A stretch of 64,000 nt of DNA, from contig CM030362.1 of NCBI GenBank assembly GCA_017893485.1, forward strand, positions 263,614,255 through 263,678,254. The letters run 5' to 3'. Position numbers and translations under genes: made by a program. The stretch is from Hemerocallis citrina. Lineage: Eukaryota; Streptophyta; Magnoliopsida; Asparagales; Asphodelaceae. Of this stretch, positions 23,848-35,774 are shown piece after piece (position 1 is the first letter of the stretch; each line of letters starts with the position of its first letter). Below the pieces are notes generated by a model, which saw only the letters and a list, made by a program, of their open reading frames with translations, did not search any database and had not been told where the DNA came from.

Positions 23848-25340
23848 TGTAATGCCCTGATTTTTCATTTAATGAAAAATTATTTTTATTTTGCACGTAG
23901 TGTGTACGTGCAATATTTTTGGTAAATATTTTCATCAGGATGAGTATAGATATTTAAATATGTGCCTTTAATTATTTTTCTATAAAGCCTTCTTTCAATT
24001 AGACAAAAAGCCTTTTTCCTAAAGCCCAAAAATTTAATTTATTTATTTTATTTTTAAAATAATTATTTTGGCCCAAAACTAAAGCCCATGAACTATTTTT
24101 ATATAACTTGTCATGTAGAATACAATTTAAAGACTATTTTATTTTTATACAAAAATTTAATGTACAATTTTTGGACCAAGTGGCATGCACGTGCATTGCA
24201 CGTACACGTGCAATATGCACATTCCTAGCATTGCCGGTTGCAATCTTTTGGAGGGAAAATCAAAATTTTAGTGGTGATCATGCTTGGTGGTTACTTGGTG
24301 GTGGGTAGTTAATGCAACTCCTACTTTCATCTTAGCCCTCCATCTTGTAACCAATCACTTGATCCTAGCCATCCATTCTCTTTGTTTTTTAGTATAAATA
24401 CCCCCTCCCCCCCCATGGCTAGTTATTCTTGTGCCTATTAATCCTTCCAAACCTATAGTCTAAAATACTCTATCTAGTAGTGATTGTGTGAGTTAAAAGA
24501 TTGAGAGTGTGTGGGATTGTGCTTGCAACACTAAGGAGAAGAAGGGCCGGTTTTGGAGTGCTCGGTGGGCTTGTGTGGAGCTCGGTTTTGGTGCTTTTGG
24601 AGGCTCGAGTGCGTGCTTCTAGGAGGAGGACAGTTCGTGTGCAATGACTTTTGTTTAGGAAGTTGCTAATTGTGTTTGTCTCTCCATTGAGGTGGGTAAA
24701 TTCTCCATATTTCTAAATTAGAAATGCATGTTAGAAATGAATGAATGAAGCATGAAAAAGATTAAGAAGAGTACACTTAATTAGGAAAAATAACATATTG
24801 AATGATTGAAATGTGGATATGCAAATTTGTATGTGGTTCTATTATTTAAGTTGTATGTGAATTGATTAGGATCATGGATTGATTGAAGAAAACACATTTA
24901 TTACCATCAAGAATTACATACAAAAGTTAGTAGATTGATAATGCTATTTCATGTGTTAAATAGATCTTTTGTGTTAATGTGGGCATGAATAATTTAAAAT
25001 ATGAGTTTGTATGTTGGGTAAATGATTAAAGACGGAGAACTAATGTGAAATTTGTTGATAAAGAGATTAGAATGCTAATTGCTAAGAAATGTCGAAAAGA
25101 GAAGAAAATGTAGCAGTGATAGTTCATATTTCGAATTAGTTGTATGAAAATATGTATTAATTATTGAAAAAAATTACTCTTTATTATACTGGAGTATATT
25201 TTAGGTTGAGAATAGCCAATCTGGAAATTTACAGTAAATTCTATAAAAGCAAATTGAAATGAGAATTCGATGAACGTCGAAATGTTTTAAATACAGAGAG
25301 AATTGATTTAAAAAGAATTTCGAAGTATAGTTGACAACCT

Positions 25341-25412
25341 GAGCACATAGCTCACGTGGTCGGAGCGAGCGGCCTGTTTCTCTGAGGTTGCTGGTTCGAA
25401 TCCCCTCAGTAA
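25341..25412 (+). other. tRNA-like segment 1 in the 5' LTR (A and B boxes)
   Basis: TAGCTCACGTGGTCGG (25348-25363) fits the pol III A box and D arm (GCTC pairing with GAGC). GGTTCGAATCC (25393-25403) is a perfect B box / T loop. Spacing of 45 nt is that of a tRNA gene. The acceptor stem does not close convincingly, so I call it tRNA-derived, not a functional tRNA gene. It recurs in the 3' LTR at 33908. Confidence 0.6.
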
Positions 25413-25498
25413 CGTACCTTTGCATTTTTGAAAAAAAAAAGTTTAAAGTGCGCAGCCGAGAGCATTTAAAGCTCTCAGCCGTACTTATACCGTCTATC

Positions 25499-25575
25499 AC
25501 CTTTGGCGTAGTGGTTTGTGTTGTCGGCTGCGTTCTCCGGGGTTCTGTGTTCGAATCTTGCCCTTGGCAAGATTG
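25499..25575 (+). other. tRNA-like segment 2 in the 5' LTR (A and B boxes)
   Basis: TGGCGTAGTGG (25504-25514) resembles an A box and TGTTCGAATCT (25549-25559) a B box, again 45 nt apart. A CTTGCCCTTGGCAAG palindrome follows. A hairpin, GAGAGC-loop-GCTCTC (about 25456-25480), separates it from segment 1. The pair looks like two tandem tRNA- or SINE-derived units. Confidence 0.5.
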
Positions 25576-27201
25576 GAAAAACTTATTTTTTAACGTTTTG
25601 GTGATCAAAAAATTATGAAAAAAATATGGTTATTCTTCTAAAAATATGTAGGATCAAAAAATTATGAAAAAAATATGGTTATTCTTCTAAAAATATGTAG
25701 GACTTTATAAAAATAATTTGAGAATTATTTGCATGAAATAAACTATGATTTGAGAATAAAATGCATAAATAGAACTATGGTTCTATATGTATATTTTGTG
25801 AAAGTTGTATCTTGCAAAAAGAACATGGAATGAATGATTGGAAGATTAATATAGTCAAGAAAGAAATTATATTGTGTGATGTGATGCAATTTATTCTCAT
25901 TTGAGAATAGTGTGGAAATTATGAAGTGTAAATGTTCACCTTTGATTGAATAATTAATGATGTGGGTTTGTATGTGGAAATAACATTTCATGAGTTACAT
26001 GATGAATAGTGGAATTTCATGTATAGTTATGGACTATTTGAACGAATTAGAAATCATGATTGGAAAAGAGAAATACTTTTGAGTGTGACAAATCAACAAA
26101 TGAATTTATGAGTTGGAAATGCTCATTTTGGAAATTGTGAATTGAAAATTGAATCAAAAAGAGTAGCTAAGTCTCCCCCGACATTTGAAAATGAAATGAA
26201 ATGAAAATTGAAATGGAAGACCAAGGTTGGTCGTGTTTGAATGAATGAATAAGTCCGGTTTAGTGGAGAGGCTAACTCTAGAGCTTTGATTTTTGTTCAT
26301 GATTTTGATAAAAACTAAGAATTAGTACATAGTAGAGACGTGATGAAAGTAGGAGAAAAACACGAGTATGAGGGCCACCGGATTGGCGGTGTGAGAGTGA
26401 TCCACAGGCTGCCTGCTTGATGCGTCAAGACATGGCGTGGGCACTACTCCAGAATTATCGTCCCGGTGGCGACGCTTGTGGGATGTTTGGTGACTGTAAG
26501 AGGATCGTGTGCCATGAAGTGAGGCTGAATTGCCACAGGCTATCTTCACGATGCGTCGTGACATGACGTGGGATTCCCCTCCAGGATTTTCTGTACACGT
26601 ACTTGTACTCATAGATCATCTAAGATACCTACCGTAATTACAGTAGTAGATTAAGTCATAACGAGGGATTGAACCCTACAAAGATGAAGAACGATTAAGG
26701 GCTTGCCCTCGGACCTATGTAGTATGGAATGCATAGAATCCGAACAAGTGCGCATTAGTGTCATGTAACATAAATAACTGCATTAAGGACTAAGTGCACA
26801 ATCACAACACAACATCAATAGGGTAGTCCCTTTAGTTTGATATGTGACAAGTTTGTGTTTGCTAAATATGAAAAATAAGTTATACTATTTCCGGCATAGA
26901 GAGGATGGCCGTATATAATGATCGTCAGTTGAATAAACTGACGTACCCACAGTCTTATATGCAGGTAAATGACATGATAAAGATTAAAGAGGAAAGGATG
27001 CTTAAAGATTATTCAATTGTTGTTGTACATTTATTCAATTGTTGTAAATTTTACTTCCGCTGTGCAATGTAAAGTGTAAAGTTTAAACTCTGATGTAAAG
27101 TGAAAAGTTTAAATTTCCTTATAAAATTGTACTAAAGGAAGTGGAAAGATCCTGTAGAACATCTCGAATTCAGTGTATTTGGGATTCGGGGTGTTACAGA
27201 G

Positions 27202-27216
27202 TGGTATCAGAGCCAC
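27202..27216 (+). promoter_or_regulatory. Primer binding site (tRNA-iMet type)
   Basis: TGGTATCAGAGCC begins three bases after the 5' LTR end. It is the standard complement of plant initiator-Met tRNA 3' ends used to prime reverse transcription. Confidence 0.92.
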
Positions 27217-27359
27217 GCTTCCACTCTTGTACAAATTTATAAGGAACGACACCCTAGTAGTGGACATTAGAGTGTGTGTTTGAGTCTAGAGATTTAAATG
27301 TAAGTGACTTACATTTGTGTTGCTCTATGACTTATCCTTCTTCCTCTCTATTTCTAAGA

Positions 27360-27730
27360 TGGCTGATCACTTCGACCCTGCAGGAGACGATGACTTGCAT
27401 ATCATTGAGGAAGAGTAGCATCCTGGACAGGCAGATTCCGAGGACGAGTACTATCCAGGGCAAGCAGATTCTGATGGAGAAGAATGGCCTGAATCCCGAG
27501 AGATCACCCCACCTCCAGATTCATCTGATGACTCTTCTTCTGACGAAGAAGAAGAACAAGTTCCAAATAGTCTTGTGACTTCTCTTCAGAAGCAGGTAGA
27601 GACACTGCGAGAGAGAGTCGGATTATTGGAGGCTCAGCTGGCAAAGCGTAAGGACGACTTTTTCAGTTCTCAGTCATCGGGTATGGGAACTCGAGAAGAG
27701 GAAGAATTTGACCGATGTGCTGAAGGATGA
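27360..27730 (+). pseudogene. Acidic leader ORF between primer site and gag
   Basis: From ATG at 27360 the frame reads MADHFDPAGDDD, is broken by one TAG (27416), and continues with ADSEDEYYPGQADSDGEE, an Asp/Glu/Ser-rich stretch and a predicted coiled coil (SLQKQVETLRERVGLLEAQL) before a stop near 27728. It is separate from gag, which starts near 27931. I do not recognise a family. Confidence 0.5.
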
Positions 27731-27930
27731 AGTTGACGAACTACGGGGAGAACTTCGAGAAGCGAAGAGGAACCGTAGGAGTTAGACTGTTGTAGCTTCT
27801 ACTGTTTTCATTCTGATGTCAAGAAATGTTTTTCAATTCGAATGTATAAAGTTTGGAATTCAATGAAATACAAGTTGATTTAAAATTCATATCTTATACT
27901 TCGAATTTAATGGATCTTTTGTATCAGAAT

Positions 27931-28917
27931 ATGGCTAGAAGAGGAGCTAGAAACGGGGATGGTCTGGATCTGGAAACGGAACTTGCGAGGGTCTATCGAC
28001 GCTCAACGCTGTGGCTATGAATCAGAACCAAGGAAGGGGACCTGTGAATCCGGTACCCGAAGCGATTAAACTTGTGGAATCGTTCAAGCGAATGAAACCG
28101 CCTGTATTCGAAGGGAAGTCAGACCCTGATGCGGCTGACAACTGGATTCGTCAAGTGGAGACAATCTTTGAAGTGCTGGAGACCCCGGAAGGCAGTACGG
28201 TGAAATTGGCAACTCTGCAACTTGAGAAAGATGCGGCTGTTTGGTGGCAGTCGATGAAGAGGACCATGGGAGGCATAGTGCTTGGCTGGGAGGAATTTCT
28301 GGAAGAATTCTGCAGTCACTATTTACCCTCCGATGTTCAAGAAAAGAAGGCTATGGAGTTTCTGTCACTACAGCAAGGTAGTATGTCAGTGAGAGAGTAC
28401 GAGACCAAATTTACTCAGCTCTCTAGGTATGCTCCTGAATTAGTGATGGATGAGGCTAAGAAGGCTCGTAAGTTCGAGCATGGATTGAGGCCGAGCTTGA
28501 GGTCCCGGATGATACTCCTTGGTATCAGAAGATTTGATAAGTTGGTCAAGAGGGCAGCAGCGACGGAAGCAGATATGGAGCAATTCCATGTTGTTCAGAA
28601 CCGGAGGAACAACTGGCAGTCTGGAAAGAGGCCCGCCAATTCTGGGAGTTTCAAGGGACAACCATCTGCACAAAGGTTCAAACCGACAGGGGCGAATGCT
28701 ATTAGTGTGGCTAGAGGACCTGGAAACAGTGTGGTGAGACCTCCTGCGGTAACTTGCTACAACTGTGGTGAAACAGGACATTACCAACTCAATGTCTCAA
28801 ACCACGGAATGGTGATCGCAATGTATCAACGCAACAGACTAGGAAGAGACCGTACCAACCAGGGCGAGTATTTGCCTTGACGGAAGCTGATGCTGATGAA
28901 GTAGATCATGTCATCAC
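27931..28917 (+). pseudogene. Gag of the Tekay-type element
   Basis: A candidate start at 27931 (MARRGARNGDG) shifts frame near 28008. The main open stretch (28011-28880) has the retrotransposon gag domain: MKPPVFEGKSDPDAADNWI, VKLATLQLEKDAAVWW and MSVREYETKFTQLSRYAPEL. The zinc knuckle CYNCGETGH is visible, but a frameshift near 28785 displaces its last Cys; the other frame continues QCLKPRNG...GRVFALTEADADEVDHVIT into pol. Gag would package element RNA into virus-like particles. Nonfunctional as read. Confidence 0.88.
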
Positions 28918-31900
28918 TAGTACGAGGGCTGATGTTTGGAGGTTTTTGTCATTTCTTTTTTCCCGTTTATTAAGTGAACTGTTACGTAATGAGTGTGTAT
29001 TATGTAACAGGAGAACTTTATCTTAATGGAATGAAAGCTGTTGTGTTGTTCGATACTGGATCCTCTCATACTTTTGTGTCTCCTAAATTTGCTAAAGTGT
29101 TGGGAGTTGAACCGAAGATTTTTCCAGGCAAGATCTTAGCAGTAGCTACTTCATCAGGGGAAACTTTAACCACTGATCGGTATTATGCTGATTGTGAGAT
29201 CGTAATTGGAGATCGAATCTTTGGGAATGATCTGATCGAGCTGACTATCTTGGGAGTCGATGTTATTGATTGGATGTCCGTGTACAGTGCAAGCATCGAG
29301 TGTAAGACCAAGACAGTAACAGTGAAGGATCCAGGTGAACCTGAAGTCACTTTCCAAGGGAAGAAGAAGTGTTCTAAGCTGGTGGCAGCTATCCGCAAGG
29401 AAGAGACTCCTGTGGAAGTGCAAGGGATTCCTGTGGTTCGGGACTATCCGACTGTGTTCTTGGATGACTTTCCTGGGTTACCCCCGCATCGTGATGTAGA
29501 GTTCAGCATCACTGTTCAACCGGGAAGTGCACCCATTTCTAAGGCACCGTATAGGATAGCTCCAGTGGAACAGGATGAGGTGAAACGGCAGATTGAGGAA
29601 CTGTTGGAGAAAGGCTTTATTCAACCTAGTGCGTCACCTTGGGGAGCACCAGTGCTTTTGGAAAAGATAAAGGATGGATCGATGAGAATGTGTATTGATT
29701 ACCGGGAGCTGAATAAGGTCGCTGTTCAGAATAAGTATCCTATTCCTCGAATTGATGATTTATTCGATCGTCTACAAGGAGCAGCTGTTTTCTCCAAAAT
29801 AGATCTTCGATTAGGATATCACCAAGTTCGAGTGAAAGCTGAAGATGTGCATAAAACTGCATTTAGAATGCGGCATGGGCATTACGAATTCTTAGTTATG
29901 CCATTTGGAGTGACGAATGCACCCGCAATCTTCATGGATTTGATGAACAGAGTTCTGAGGCCGTTCATTGATTTTTTCGTCGTGGTGTTTATCGACGATA
30001 TCCTTGTGTACTCCAAGTCAGAGGAGGAGCACACCGAGCATTTGGCAGCAGTTTTAAAGAAGCTGGAAGAGCAGAAGTTGTATGCCAAGCTATCCAAGTG
30101 TGATTTCTGGAAATCTGAAGTGGCATTCCTAGGTCACATCCTTTCTAAGAAGGGAGTGGCAACTGACCCTCAGAAGATAGAGGCAGTGAGAGATTGGGCT
30201 AGGCCTACTACAGTGAAGGAAGTCAGAAGTTTTCTTGGAATGACTGGATACTACAGGAAATTCATTCAAGGTTATGCTCAGATAGCCGTGCCGCTTACTG
30301 ATCTGACCAAGAAGAATGTGAACTTCAAGTGGACTGAGCAATGTGAGACAAGCTTTCAGGAGCTGAAGGAGAAGCTGACTACTGCACCTATTTTGGCTTT
30401 GCCTAGAGCAGGTGTTGAGTATGATGTTTACAGTGATGCTTCACATCGTGGGCTTAATTGTGTCTTAATACAAGAAGGAAGAGTAATCGCTTATGGGTCT
30501 AGGCAACTACGACCGCATGAGAAGAATTACCCGTCTCATGATCTAGAGTTGGCTGCGATTATCTTTGCCCTGAAGCAATGGAGGCACTACGTGTACGGTG
30601 AGAAATTGAACATGTACACGGACCACAAGAGGTTGAAGTACATATATCAGCAGAGGGATCTGAATTTGAGGCAGCGGAGATGGTTGGAAGTGCTTGAGGA
30701 CATGCGACCTGAGATCAAGTATCATCCAGGGAAGGCTAATGTTGCTGCTGATGCACTTAGTCGCAAGAGCAGTTTAGCCAGTTTGATTACGACTTAGAAG
30801 CATCTGATTGAGGAATTGGACCGAGCAGGTATTGAAGTTGTCTTGCAAGGATTGGAAGCATCTTTAGCTCAGTTGAGGATTCAGCCTACATTGAGTGGAA
30901 GGATTATTGCAAGTCAGGAGGTTGATGCTGATATCTTGGAGATGAAGGAGCAGGTTGGTGCTGGTAGGTTGCCCAGATTTCAAATCAAGGATGAAGTGCT
31001 GTAGTTCGGAGATAGACTATGTGTTCCGAATCAGGTGGACCTGAAAGAGAGTATTCTTCAGGAGGCGCATGCTACTCTTTTGTCAGTACATCCTGGGAGT
31101 ACTAAGATGTACAAAGAGATCAAATAGCATTTCTGGTTGTCAAGTTTGAAGCGGGATGTGGCTGAATTTGTGGCGAAGTGTGAGGTTTATGAGCAAGTCA
31201 AAGCCGAAAATCAGAGACCCGGAGGTCTATTACTGCCGTTACCTATTCCGGAATGGAAGTGGGATAACATCAGTATGGATTTCATTACGGGATTGCCTAA
31301 GAGTCCTAAAGGCAATGATGCGATTTGGGTTATAGTCGATCGACTAACCAAGTCCGCTCACTTTTTTGCGATGAAACTCACTGCTTCGATGGACAAGTTG
31401 GCTGAGTGGTATGTTGGCGAGATTGTCCGGCTTCATGGTGTTCCGTCAACTATTGTGTCTGATCGAGATGCGCGGTTTACTTCGCATTTCTGGAGGAGTC
31501 TTCAGACAGCTTTGGGTACCAAGACAGATTTCAGCACTGCTTTTCATCCGCAAACCGATGGGCAGACCGAACGAGTCAACCGTATTCTTGAGGATATGCT
31601 TCGGTGTTGTATACTAGACTTTTGAGGCAGTTGGGAAAGGCATTTACCTTTGGTAGAGTTTGCCTACAACAATAGTTTTCGGACTAATATCGGGATGGCG
31701 CCATACGAAGCTTTGTATGGCAGGAAGTGCATAACACCTGTTTGTTGGTTTGAAGTTGGGGGAGCGTCAGTTGTTTGGTCCTGAGCTTGTGCAGCAAACC
31801 TCTGAGAAGATTGTTCTGATCAGGAAAGGTTGGTAGAAGCTCAGAGCAGGCAGAAAAGCTATGCAGACAACCGTAGAAGGGACCTTGAGTTTGAGGTTGG

Positions 31901-32315
31901 TGACTTCGTCTTTCTGAAAGTATCACCCAGTAAAGATGTGGTTCGATTTGGCGAAGGCGGGAAGTTAGCCCCGAGGTTTATAGGCCCGTATAAGATATTG
32001 AAAAGGATCGGGAAAAATGCTTACTGGCTTGAGTTACCGGAAGAGTTATCTCAGGTGCACAATGTCTTCCATGTGTCTATGCTGAGAGGTTATATTCCAA
32101 ATCCGAGTCATCATTTGCTTGAAGTGCCGGAAGGTTTGCAGTTGGATCTGAATTACAGCGAGTCTCTTGTCGAGATTGTTGATCGTCGAGAGAAAGTCTT
32201 GAGGAATAAGACGATGCCGATGGTCAAGGTAGTCTGGAGAAACCATTTGGTTGAAGAGGCTACTTGGGAGTCTGAGGAGAGGATGTTGAAGGACTATCCT
32301 GAGCTTTTTGCTTGA
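28918..32315 (+). pseudogene. Pol of the Tekay-type element (PR-RT-RH-IN-chromodomain)
   Basis: A frame of 607 codons (28974-30797) has the protease site [15 protein letters not shown] with [16 protein letters not shown] and FIDDILVYS (near 29990), and RNase H with [14 protein letters not shown]. The same frame continues past stops at 30796, 31003 and 31125 into integrase ([50 protein letters not shown]). A stop at 31623 and a local frame change near 31760-31820 precede the end, which has a chromodomain (VKVVWRNHLVEEATWESE) to 32315. About 45-90 bp of extra sequence separates gag and protease near 28920-28980. Inactive as read. Confidence 0.93.
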
Positions 32316-32394
32316 TTTGTATCTTTGTATCTTTTTGTTCTTGTTGTGAGTGTTGTTTGTTTTCTCGCTCTTGACTATAGTTTCGGGGACGGAA

Positions 32395-32411
32395 CTATTC
32401 TAAGGAGGAAG
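32395..32411 (+). promoter_or_regulatory. Probable polypurine tract
   Basis: AAGGAGGAAG just upstream of the 3' LTR start (32415) is the expected plus-strand primer position. Confidence 0.65.
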
Positions 32412-33907
32412 TATTGTAATGTCCTGATTTTTCATTTAATGAAAAATTATTTTTATTTTGCACGTAGTGTGCACGTGCAATATTTTTGGTAAATATTTTC
32501 ATCAGGATGAGTATAGATATTTAAATATGTGCCTTTAATTATTTTTCTATAAAGCCTTCTTTCAATTAGACAAAAAGCCTTTTTCCTAAAGCCCAAAAAT
32601 TTAATTTATTTATTTTATTTTTAAAATAATTATTTTGGCCCAAAACTAAAGCCCATGAACTATTTTTATACAACTTGTCATGTAGAATACAATTTAAAGA
32701 CTATTTTATTTTTATACAAAAATTTAATGTACAATTTTTGGACCAAGTGGCATGCACGTGCATTGCACATACACGTGCAATATGCACATTCCTAGCATTG
32801 CCGGTTGCAATCTTTTGGAGGGAAAATCAAAATTTTAGTGGTGATCATGCTTGGTGGTTACTTGGTGGTGGGTAGTTAATGCAACTCCTACTTTCATCTT
32901 AGCCCTCCATCTTATAACCAATCACTTGATCCTAGCCATCCATTCTCTTTGTTTTTTAGTATAAATACCCCCTCCCCCCCCATGGCTAGTTATTCTTGTG
33001 CCTATTAATCCTTCCAAACCTATAGTCTAAAATACTTTATCTAGTAGTGATTGTGTGAGTTAAAAGATTGAGAGTGTGTGGGATTGTGCTTGCAACACTA
33101 AGGAGAAGAAGGGCCGGTTTTGGAGTGCTCGGTGGGCTTGTGTGGAGCTCGGTTTTGGTGCTTTTGGAGGCTCGAGTGCGTGCTTCTAGGAGGAGGACCG
33201 TTCGTGTGCAATGACTTTTGTTTAGGAAGTTGCTAATTGTGTTTGTCTCTCCATTGAGGTGGGTAAATTCTCCATATTTCTAAATTAGAAATGCATGTTA
33301 GAAATGAATGAATGAAGCATGAAAAAGATTAAGAAGAGTACACTTAATTAGGAAAAATAACCTATTGAATGATTGAAATGTGGATATGCAAATTTGTATG
33401 TGGTTCTATTATTTAAGTTGTATGTGAATTGATTAGGATCATGGATTGATTGAAGAAAACACATTTATTACCATCAAGAATTACATACAAAAGTTAGTAG
33501 ATTGATAATGCTATTTCATGTGTTAAATAGATCTTTTGTGTTAATGTGGGCATGAATAATTTAAAATATGAGTTTGTATGTTGGGTAAATGATTAAAGAC
33601 GGAGAACTAATGTGAAATTTGTTGATAAAGAGATTAGAATGCTAATTGCTAAGAAATGTCGAAAAGAGAAGAAAATGTAGTAGTGATAGTTCATATTTCG
33701 AATTAGTTGTATGAAAATATGTATTAATTATTGAAAAAAATTACTCTTTATTATACTGGAGTATATTTTAGGTTGAGAATAGCCAATCTGGAAATTTACA
33801 GTAAATTCTATAAAAGCAAATTGAAATGAGAATTCTATGAACGTCGAAATGTTTTAAATACAGAGAGAATTGATTTAAAAAGAATTTCGAAGTATAGTTG
33901 ACAACCT

Positions 33908-33979
33908 GAGCACATAGCTCACGTGGTCGGAGCGAGCGGCCTGTTTCTCTGAGGTTGCTGGTTCGAATCCCCTCAGTAA
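33908..33979 (+). other. tRNA-like segment 1 in the 3' LTR
   Basis: Copy of the 25341 segment in the 3' LTR with the A-box and B-box motifs unchanged. Confidence 0.6.
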
Positions 33980-34065
33980 CGTACCTTTGCATTTTTGAAA
34001 AAAAAAAGTTTAAAGTGCGCAGCCGAGAGCATTTAAAGCTCTCAGCCGTACTTATACCGTCTATC

Positions 34066-34142
34066 ACCTTTGGCGTAGTGGTTTGTGTTGTCGGCTGCGT
34101 TCTCCGGGGTTCTGTGTTCGAATCTTGCCCTTGGCAAGATTG
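34066..34142 (+). other. tRNA-like segment 2 in the 3' LTR
   Basis: Copy of the 25499 segment in the 3' LTR, motifs unchanged (TGGCGTAGTGG at 34071, TGTTCGAATCT at 34115). Confidence 0.5.
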
Positions 34143-35774
34143 GAAAAACTTATTTTTTAACGTTTTGGTGATCAAAAAATTATGGAAAAAATATGGTTAT
34201 TCTTCTAAAAATATGTAAGATCAAAAAATTATGGAAAAAATATGGTTATTCTTCTAAAAATATGTAGGACTTTATAAAAATAATTTGAGAATTATTTGCA
34301 TGAAATAAACTATGATTTGAGAATAAAATGCATAAATAGAACTATGGTTCTATATGTATATTTTGTGAAAGTTGTATCTTGCAAAAAGAACATGGAATGA
34401 ATGATTGGAAGATTAATATAGTCAAGAAAGAAATTATATTGTGTGATGTGATGCAATTTATTCTCATTTGAGAATAGTGTGGAAATTATGAAGTGTAAAT
34501 GTTCACCTTTGATTGAATAATTAATGATGTGGGTTTGTATGTGGAAATAACATTTCATGAGTTACATGATGAATAGTGGAATTTCATGTATAGTTATGGA
34601 CTATTTGAACGAATTAGAAATCATGATTGGTAAAGAGAAATACTTTTGAGTGTGACAAATCAACAAATGAATTTATGAGTTGGAAATGCTCATTTTGAAA
34701 ATTGTGAATTGAAAATTGAATCAAAAAGAGTAGCTAAGTCTCCCCCGACATTTGAAAATGAAATGAAATGAAAATTGAAATGAAAGACCAAGGTTGGTCG
34801 TGTTTGAATGAATGAATAAGGCCGGTTTAGTCGAGAGGCTAACTCTAGAGCTTTGATTTTTGTTCATGATTTTGATAAAAACTAAGGATTAGTACATAGT
34901 GGAGACGTGATGAAAGTAGGAGAAAAACACGAGTATGAGGGCCATCGGATTGGCGGTGTGAGAGTGATCCACAGGCTGCCTGCTTGATGCATCAAGACAT
35001 GGTGTGGGCACTACTCCAGAATTATCGTCCCGGTGGCGACGCTTGTGGGATGTTTGGTGACTGTAAGAGGATCGTGTGCCATGAAGTGTGGCTGAATTGC
35101 CACAGGCTGTCTTCACGATGCGTCGTGACATGACGTGGGATTCCCCTCCAGGATTTTCTATACACGTGCTTGTACTCATAGATCATCTAAGATACCTACC
35201 GTAATTACAGTAGTAGATTAAGTCATAACGAGGGATTGAACCCTACAAAGATGAAGAACGATTAAGGGCTTGCCCTCGGACCTATGTAGTATGGGATGCA
35301 TAGAATCCGAACAAGTGCGCATTAGTGTCATGTAACATAAATAACTGCATTAAGGACTAAGTGCACAATCACAACACGACATCAATAGGGTAGTCCCTTT
35401 AGTTTGATATGTGACAAGTTTGTGTTTGCTAAATATGGAAAATAAGTTATCTATTTCCGGCATAGAGAGGATGGCCGTGTATAACGATCGTCGGTTGAAT
35501 AAACTGACGTACCCACAGTCTTATATGCAGGTAAATGATATGATAAAGATTAAAGAGGAAAGGATGCTTAAAGATTATTCAATTGTTGTTGTACATTTAT
35601 TCAATTGTTGTAAATTTTACTTCCACTGTGCAATGTAAAGTGTAAAGTTTGATGTAAACTCTGATGTAAAGTGAAAAGTTTAAATTTCCTTGTAAAATTG
35701 TACTAAAGGAAGTGGAAAGATCCTGTAGAATATCTCGAATTCAGTGTATTTGAGATTCGGGGCGTTACAGGCGA

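Larger units (their letters stand above)
23848..27198 (+). repeat. 5' LTR of the Tekay-type element
   Basis: 3,351 bp, TG...CA. A TATA box (TATAAATA, 24393-24400) precedes a C-rich run and the probable transcription start. The region upstream has CACGTG-containing phrases around 24186-24215. Two tRNA-like segments lie in the middle (annotated separately). ORFs inside it have no family resemblance. Confidence 0.95.
23848..35769 (+). mobile_element. Tekay/Del-type Ty3/gypsy LTR retrotransposon
   Basis: Complete element with 5-bp TSD GGCGA (23843-23847 and 35770-35774) and 3.35-kb LTRs starting TGTAATG and ending GTTACA. A tRNA-iMet primer site follows the 5' LTR. Gag, protease, RT, RNase H, integrase and a C-terminal chromodomain are in the usual order. 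Long LTRs plus a chromodomain point to the Tekay (Del) clade. By eye the LTRs differ by about 45 substitutions (about 1.3%), mostly transitions, so insertion was fairly recent. The coding region nevertheless has several stops and frameshifts. It interrupts the Harbinger PMD gene. Confidence 0.95.
32415..35769 (+). repeat. 3' LTR of the Tekay-type element
   Basis: 3,355 bp, same structure as the 5' LTR, with TATAAATA at 32960-32967. It differs by scattered, mostly transition, substitutions and small indels, such as GTTTGATGTAAAC versus GTTTAAAC near 35650. Confidence 0.95.

Noticed and set aside
25201..25991. ORFs of 76-135 codons in the Tekay LTR, repeated at 33768-34558
   Set aside because: Identical only because the LTRs are duplicates; no protein family resemblance, and they overlap the tRNA-like segments.
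23848..35769. Candidate RNA gene call for the tRNA-like segments
   Set aside because: A and B boxes are good, but the acceptor stems do not close by eye, so I annotate tRNA-like segments and not tRNA genes.
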